A stretch of 64,000 bases of DNA from contig OZ029918.1 in the NCBI GenBank assembly GCA_964023275.1, forward strand, positions 38,152,977 through 38,216,976. Direction: 5' to 3'. Made by a program: the position numbers and the translations under genes. A model generated the notes under the pieces. That model was not told the DNA's origin, did not search any database, and saw only the letters and a list, made by a program, of their open reading frames with translations. Positions 1-8,455 of this stretch are shown piece after piece. The DNA is from Norana najaformis. Lineage: Eukaryota; Annelida; Clitellata; Crassiclitellata; Hormogastridae. The first letter of the stretch is position 1; every line of letters begins with the position of its first letter.

Positions 1-88
1 GGTGAGGTGAAAGAGGTCAAATCAACAGCTGGAGAAGTCGGGTGAAGAGATACAATGTTGTGAAAAGTTTTCTAATGTTTCTTTACAG

Positions 89-236
89 CCCTCCGAATCG
101 GCCAAGATCGCAAGTATTGGTGGCGTTTCCTCCTTGGAACTGAGCGCTGTGAAGGTTGAAGACAGCGGAACCTACACTTGCCAGGTGGAAAATGATCTCG
201 GAAAATCCTCTGCCACATGCAAACTTTCGATTCGAG
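89..236 (+). CDS. MYLK: MLCK exon a: C-terminal half of an Ig domain
   Basis: Acceptor TTTACAG before 89, donor GTTAAC after 236. Encodes 49 residues (phase 0 in, phase 1 out) with the Ig F-strand signature DSGTYTC and the G-strand VENDLGKSS. The N-terminal half of the domain must be on an exon to the left of the window. Confidence 0.9.
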
Positions 237-3200
237 GTTAACATTAACTAGTTTCATAGATTTTGCAGTTCTACTAATTTGTTGAATTTACAATGGATTT
301 AGTGGTTAGCATGCATACCTGCCTATTGTTTCTTCTGTCTTGTCGATTCCCTTTGTCAGTTCTTACTGGCCGTAACCTCAAAACTTTCACAATGCATGTA
401 AACATATGTTATTTAAGAAAGAAGTATTTGTAAAAATGTAAACAGATATTTATATAACGGCACATCAGGATAAAACCACCGTTGAGCTCTTGATGAAATG
501 AAGTTGTTTTCTAGTTTTATTTGATTCTAGTTGCATTCTTTTTAAATAAAAAAATTAATTTTATTTCACAGAATACTGAGTTTAGAAATTATTTTTCCAA
601 GAGAAACAATCTGAACTGTTTGGGAAACTTTTAGGAGTGAGTCGTGGAGTGGAAAGCAATGTGCAGCATGTTGGCCGAGGTTCAACTTCTGTGAGGAATG
701 TCCTGGGGAACAACAAATTGCAAGACGATGGTAAAAATTTCCCCTATGAAGCCACTGAGAATCGCCTTCTAAGCTGTGAAAACAAAAAGGAGGAAACTAA
801 CCACAGCCCAAGGGTCATCAAAAGGTCAGATGAATTAGAAGGATACTCTCGTTCATCAGATGAGGAGAAATTTTCACCAGCAGATGGCGCCGATTCTGAT
901 ACACTTTTGACATCTGCAGAAAACTTGTCGCCTCGGCCTAAAGACTCACAGACACAATTACCATTATCTGCGGAAATTCCATCGACCGGGTTTTCCCATA
1001 CACAACCGGAATTTCCGGAGTCGAGGAAAACCGATTTGTACACAGTTCAAGTTGGATCGGTTGCCACTGATGATGAAGACGACGATGCTTTTGAGGCGCC
1101 GTCACGTGATGCTCTGTCCACTTCAGTCGACGAACCACCATTCATCGAAGACCTTCAGCCGGAGAACATCCACATCCTGTGTGGATCGGAAATCCATCTC
1201 CTGGCTCGGTTTAGCGGTCACCCACTTCCAAGAACAAAATGGCTTAAAGGCACAGAACTTTTGGTTGCAGGTGCATTTTTTCAAATTTTATTTTTATTCT
1301 GTGTTGTTTTATTTTTATTTTATTTTTATTCTGTGTTGTTCTGTTTACATATGCGTCAGAGATTCGTTATGACCAGTGATGGTAAAAAAGCTTTTGAAAA
1401 GTAGTAAATTACTGGTAGCATTTAAAATGACCCCTTGAGATTTAAAAAAATTCTGGGGATAAGAATTACATCAGGAGTGCCATCTACTGGTGAAGTTCTG
1501 CCATTGGGGACCGTGGAAAGGAACGACATTGAAACACTGCATTGTCAGTGTTACACATTGAAAGATATGTCATCCCTCGTGCTTCTTCATAGACATTACA
1601 TATTCATTAACATTCTATGGCATGTCTAATTAGCAAGCTGTGAAAAAACTGAAGCGCATGCTGACTCTAACTCCAATTAACATTGGTTTACAGAACGCAC
1701 CTGCGTAGCGATGGATATGAACAGTTGCGTTATACCGTCGCCGCTAATGTTTTTGGCCCCATGTCACCTTTGACCTTAATAGCAGCTAGAGGTAACAGTT
1801 ATACGTTGTATTGTTTTTCAGATTTACTAGTTTATGATTAACCGTTTTCAAAACTATAAGTTGAAAATTTTTTTCTGTAAAACAGTCTGATGTGTGTTGA
1901 ACTGTTTAATTTTAGCCACTTTTCTTGCTTTTTTCAGATGACAGAATCCGATTTGAAACGAAGCCTCGATTCGCTGAGTTGACCATTTTGAACGCTCAGC
2001 CGCAGGACACTGGCACCTACACCCTCATCATCACCAACGAATTTGGCGAAGACAAACAGCTTTCGTCCGTCACTGTTGAAGGTTTATTCATAAATCTATA
2101 TAGGCCTACATACATGTAATAGGCTAAGACACGTCTAGCCTTGGTCCTTAGTCCATTTAGGGTCGCTCGGTCGATGGTACATTTAGTACAGTTTGACGGG
2201 ATGGTCCCTCGCTATGTATGTATGTATTTATGTGTGTACATGGCTGTTTACATGTTTAAAAGCTCACAAAGGTGCTTATACATAAATATTGCAAATAAAT
2301 AAATAAATAAATGTTACAAATAATTAAATAAATATTACAAATAAATAAATATTACAAATAAATAAAAATTACAAATAAATAAGTAAATATTACAAATAAA
2401 TAAATAAATATCACAAATAAATATATAAATATTACACATAAATAAATAAATATTACAAATAAATACTGCGCAGTGAATAGTTTTCGATGTTTTATGAGAA
2501 GTGTTCTGTTTTTTTATAACTGATTGCTTGGCTGTTTGATTAAGCAATTTACTGACTGATTTGATTAAGCAATTTACTGACTGATTATTTATTAACTGAT
2601 CTATTTTCGGATTGAATCTCTAGATAAGCCAGATCCTCCAGTGGGTCGACCAGCAGTGACCAGCGTCCTTGACAATTCGGTTGTACTTTCTTGGTCTGGA
2701 TCGAGTTATGATGGAGGATGCCCAGTCATGAGGTACCGGGTTGAAATGTCACGCCACGATACCAATGTCTGGGAAGTTCTGACAGACAATTGCGAGGTAA
2801 GCATCTCAACAAATCCAGTGATCACTAACTACCTGATATCTTCTTGCAAGCAACGAATGCAAAATCTCGTGATTCGGGGCACTGGCGTGTGGGCATGGAA
2901 CAGCCAAACACCATCCATCGTAGCCATCTGACTGTCTGCCTGCCGGACTCGTGGATCTTGAGTTCTTGACCTGGAACCGAAGCATTTTGACTGAGCACTT
3001 GTGAATAAGCTGGTTCCTGCGACTTAGCTTTAGTTGGGCGCTGTAGTAATCTGGAGATTACGATTACGATCTATTCTAGACGCTGCGAGTTTCCCGTTTT
3101 AAAAAACCAATTGAGACTATGTCCGTTATCAAACTCTTACTCAAATTCCACCACTGCCTTTAGTAGGGTGGTACCAGTCCCAAGCCTGGACAAAGGAGGA

Positions 3201-6200
3201 GGGTGATGCTTTGTTTTAACATAGCATCCTTAAAACACAACTACCTGTCTACCTCCCTATTAGCACTTGCTTTACTGAAGATACTATATAATTTGTTGTC
3301 ATTTACATGACATTGCAACTTGCTGACTTACGCACACTGACTGACTGACTGTCAAACTGATCAATCAGTTGATTGAATGGTTTATTGACTTTGTAGCACA
3401 CGACGTATCAGGTGAAAAATCTTGTCTCAAATACGCAATACAAGTTTCGCGTGAGCGCTGCGAACAAACATGGATTCAGCCGACCGGGCGACACATCGGA
3501 CTGCATTGTAACTAACGGACTGAAGGTTTCTTCCACTGCTGCTGCTCCGGCTGCAGGTGAGAAGCTGTTCTTCTTTCCTGTTCTTAGCTGTTTATTATTG
3601 GAACATTCTTTACGATGGGCTATAAAGGGTTAAGACTGTAAATTGTAATTGTAATAAAGACAACTTGTGTAGCTTCGTAATTTGCAAGCTACTTCTAGGG
3701 TGCTTTACGATGGTAACTGTCTGCACTAGCGCTAATTAATTTCTTAAGTAAGGAAGCAATTGTGTAAGTATGTAAGTAGCCTTTGTTAGTTTCTGACAAG
3801 CACACATGCATTACATTGTGCCTTTGTGAGTTACTTAAAAGGTGCTATACAAGTTTGGTGATACATACATAGATACATGCATGCATACATACATACATAC
3901 ATACATAAATATATACCTTTATGCATACATACATTCATTCAACATACATACTTACATACATATATACATACATACATACATTGTACACATCAGTTACACA
4001 CATATTTAAACTAGATTATAATACAAGCAAATGTGATAGACGAACATATATGCTGCGCTTTAGAGTTGCTGAACCACTGGTGGCCTAGGCTTGCTTTTGT
4101 TTGAAGTGTAAATTCAGCATTAGTTTCTCTTCGTCGTGTCATTTGCATCTGCTTTCTGGACACACAGTTAGCATCAATTACGCTAGTGTTCATTAACATT
4201 CTATGGCATGTCTAATTAGCAAGCTGTGAAAAAACTGAGGCGCATGCTGACTCTTAACTCCAATTAACATTGGTTTACAGAACGCAGCTGCGTAGCGATG
4301 GATATGAACAGTTGCGTTATACCGTCGCCGCTAATGTTTTTTGGCCCCGTGTCACCTTTGACCTTAATAGCAGCTAGAGGTAACAGTTACACGTTGTCTG
4401 CGGGACAGATGTTTCTACTTCTAGCTCTGCGCAAAGAGCCCTCTGTGAATGATCGCCAATTAGCAACGAAGTCCCTTGTGTGTTTTGAAGAGTTTTTGCT
4501 GGTTCAAATTTTATGTTGTTACGGAAATGAGCGGCGCTACGGAAATTGATAAAGGAGGTTATCTGCTTTGTGTGTTTTTCAAAGGTTAAGTTCACAAAGT
4601 GCTATTGTTTAGTGCCATCAGTTACTGCTACCTTTTATTACAATTGCACTATAAAAAGCAAAAATCTAATTCATATATTAAAGAGCTGTATCCTATTCCA
4701 GCGGATTCCATAGCATCAGAAGATAATTTTACAATGCAGAACTAAATGTGAATGTACACGTTTTTCTATAGCGACTGTATGGCCTCGACCCTGCTCATTT
4801 TTCAATGAATTCATCGGATGCGATCCTTTATCACCACTGCCAGTTTGAATGGGTGCCACGCCATTTAAAGTTCCTGTGTATGGGCCGTGCTAGCCCCAGA
4901 TTTAAATCTCTTAAATAAGTCACTCTCGGTATGCTAACCGGCATCCTCACGCACAGAGGCGCCTTGACGTACGCTTTAACCAATGTAGCTTACCACGCCA
5001 GTACAATAAGTATTATTTCAAACTTTATTTCGTGTCACATATTTCTTCTTCCTGTTCTAAATTTATTGGAAATGGTTGGCTGCAAGTGAAGGAATTTCAG
5101 AGTTCTAAAAATCACAGTCACCTACTGGAGCATGTCATGTTTAGAACTCGTGGCAACGATTTTCCAGAATTTGAAGTTTCCGCTACAGCCTTGAAATATG
5201 AAATATGTGAATGGGAGGAGCCAAGTAGGCGGAATGGTTGATTGACAGTTAGCAAACGAGTGTGGGAGAGTTAATCAGGAAATTTAAACACAAAGGGCTT
5301 CGTTGCTTTTCTTTTTATTTGATTTCTTCGCAGCTTTCTCTATTCTTTATTTTGAAATTCGATTATTTGTTTACCATTTTAGATGGAATTTGGCTTTGTA
5401 TTGTTTAGTGATATTTTCTATAATTTCTCTGTTTCAAATCATTGATCATTAAGCCATATTTGAATAAATTACTGGAACGTAGTAAAGGCGTTCAATTCCT
5501 TCTGTCAGGCCCTTAAGCCGGCAATGGACGAATCCCAAGGACCTGGACATGGGGCCAGTGCATCGCAGGACTCGTTATTACGTAAATAGGTATACCTGTC
5601 GTACGTAATTAGGCTACGCCCTATTTACGTAATAACGAGTCATGCCCTATTTACATAATGACGAGTAATGCCCTATTTACATAGTAAAGTGCACGTGTGT
5701 AAGTTTTTCTTTTCAGTTAAGCTTGCTGTAGGTATAACGTAGTTGTGTAGTTTTCTTCTTACGTTTGTGATTCTTGTTTCTGTATCTTTGCTCTTAGTTT
5801 TGCTTGTGTTTTTAGTGCATGTTTGTTTTGATTGATATTGCTTTGCTGTGTTTTGTGGAGATGCTGTAGTTTTTAGTTAGTATAGAATGTGATCTTCAAA
5901 AATTGCCTTTGTTAAAAATGTTTCAGTTTTGCAGGTCTTTTTCTGCATGTTTTGCATGTCTTCTTCTGTGTGTTCAGTAGTTTTTCTTGTGATTGCTTAT
6001 GTGTACAGATGCTCTGATGTTCGCAGTTTTGTTGTTTACGAATGTGCTAGTGTTTACAAACATGCTTATATTTACAGATCTGTTTAGGTATATATGTGCC
6101 GTATTTACGAACATTTATTTTTAAAGTGCATGTTTAAAAACCTTGTGCTTAAATAATTTTGCTCTTTTTCGTGTTTTTGTTATTGCTTTTATGTTTTTCC

Positions 6201-8416
6201 TTCCTGTCGGTTGCAGACGATTTTCCGTTTCTACCTCGTGCTGTCACAATTGAGAAAGAAAAAAAGTTTACAGACTCCTACGTCCTGGGAGAAGAGATTG
6301 GAAAGTAAGGGAAATTCTTCACTCTGTGTTGGAAGAGTCATGACTTTCGTAGTCGTAAGCTCGAGATTTCTACAGCGCCGAACGAAACTGGACTCGCCGG
6401 AACCAGCTTATTCACAGGAGCTCAGTCAAAACAAAATCGATAGGCAGGAAGGGTTCGATTTTAGGTTATGATCCAAGAGTCAGACTGGCAGGCAGTCAGT
6501 CAGATAGCTACAGTGGATAATGTTTGGAATTGAAAGGAAAGTGAGATAAGGGAAAGAGGAGTTTGATTAAGTTGTGATTTTAAACTTGTTTTGAGTTACC
6601 CAATTTTGGTGGAAAGATACAAGAAAGAAGAAGGAGCTTCAGGAGTAGGTTACTAGACAGCCTATTCCAAAAAGATGGGCAGACTGCAGCAAAAAACTTG
6701 TGCTGGACTTTGGAAGTTTGGGCCAGTGGAGCAACTAGCTAGTATTTGATGGTCGTATTTGTTCACTCGTGGTGGTATTTATGTGCTCATGGTGATACTT
6801 GCTTGCTCAGTGTGGTATTTGTATGGTTCTGATGGCATTTGCGAATTATGGACGGAAATGGGAGACGAGGAAGACCTAATAGGGAGTGGACAGATGATAT
6901 AAGGGATTGGTGTAAGCAAGACTTGCACGCCTTGATAAGAACAGCACAAGATCGGGAACTGTGGAGACAAGTGACAATGCATGCAGTGGACACCTACGGG
7001 CTCTCGGCCCATGGATCATGATGATGATGATGATGATGGCATTTGCACCCCCATGCTGCTATTTGATCCTTTTGGTGACATTTCTTCGTAGGGGTAAGTT
7101 TGGAAGCGTCTACAAATGCACAGAGAAGGCATCTGACCAACTGTTTGCGGCAAAGTTCATCCGGGTCAAGGCCGGTCTGCGTGATGAGTGTCGACAGGAA
7201 ATCGGAATAATGAACGAACTTCACCATCCAAAACTTCTCCTCCTGTGGGATGCTTTCGAATCTCCCAGAGAGATCATCCTAGTCATGGAACAGTAAGTCT
7301 AGGGCTCGCTTACTCAGGATTTGATTTATGCATGGCAGGGCAAGACAGGGGCAGGGCAGGGCAGTAGCCATTGTTAGAGTAGCAATCCTCCTAATAATAA
7401 AGTGTCATATCTCTTAATACGCTTGGTGTTCAAGTGTGACTCTGTATACGTTACAAAGTTTTTCAGTAACACCAATGCTAGTTCAATAACACCAATAAAC
7501 TACCACTGGTGTTATTAAATTAGCATTCATGTTAATAAACTAGCATTGATGTTACTAAACTAGCACTGGTGTTATTAAACTAGCATTGGTGTTATTAAAC
7601 CAGCATTGGTGTTATTAACTAGCATTGGTGTCACTAAATTAGCATCAGTGTTATTAAACTAGCATTGGTGTTACTAAACTAGCACTTATTTTACAGCGTC
7701 AGTGGAGGAGAACTAATGGAGCGAATCATCAACGACGACTATGTTCTTACGGAACGCGAGTGTATCCACTTCATGCGTCAGATTTGCGACGGAGTCCAGT
7801 ACATGCACTCGAACAACATCCTCCACCTGGACCTGAAGCCAGAGAACATTCTCTGCATTACTCCAAACAGCAACGAGATAAAGATCATCGACTTTGGACT
7901 GGCGCGCAAGTTCGACCCAAAGAAGGACTTCAAGATCATGTTCGGAACGGCGGAGTTCGTGGCCCCCGAGGTGATCAACTACGACTCGATTAACTACACG
8001 ACTGACATGTGGAGTGTCGGCGTCATCTGCTACGTCCTGTTGTCGGGGTTGTCACCGTTTGTTGGCAACGACGACAAGGAGACGCTTGTCAACGTGATGA
8101 AGGCGCAGTTTGACTTTGACGACGAGGAGTTTGACGAGATCACGGATGACGCAAAGGATTTCATTAGCAAGCTGCTTGTGAAAGACCCAAGGTCAGTAAG
8201 AAAGACTAATAATTAATAATTAATTAATTATATGTTGTTACCTTGTTTTCGTTATCTGTGTAGTGTAAAAGGCTGGCGTGGTGTTTGGTTAGCTGCATTG
8301 GTTAAAGCGTACATCAAGGCCTGACACGCACTGAGGATCAGTGAGGCTGTTGGTTGGTTGGTCGATGGTTCACTTGTTACAGTTAGACTGGAGAGGTAGG
8401 TCGGTGCTGCAATGCT

Positions 8417-8455
<39 letters not shown>

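Noticed and set aside
744-1043. Antisense frame over MLCK exon b
   Set aside because: A shadow of the real coding exon, with no independent support.
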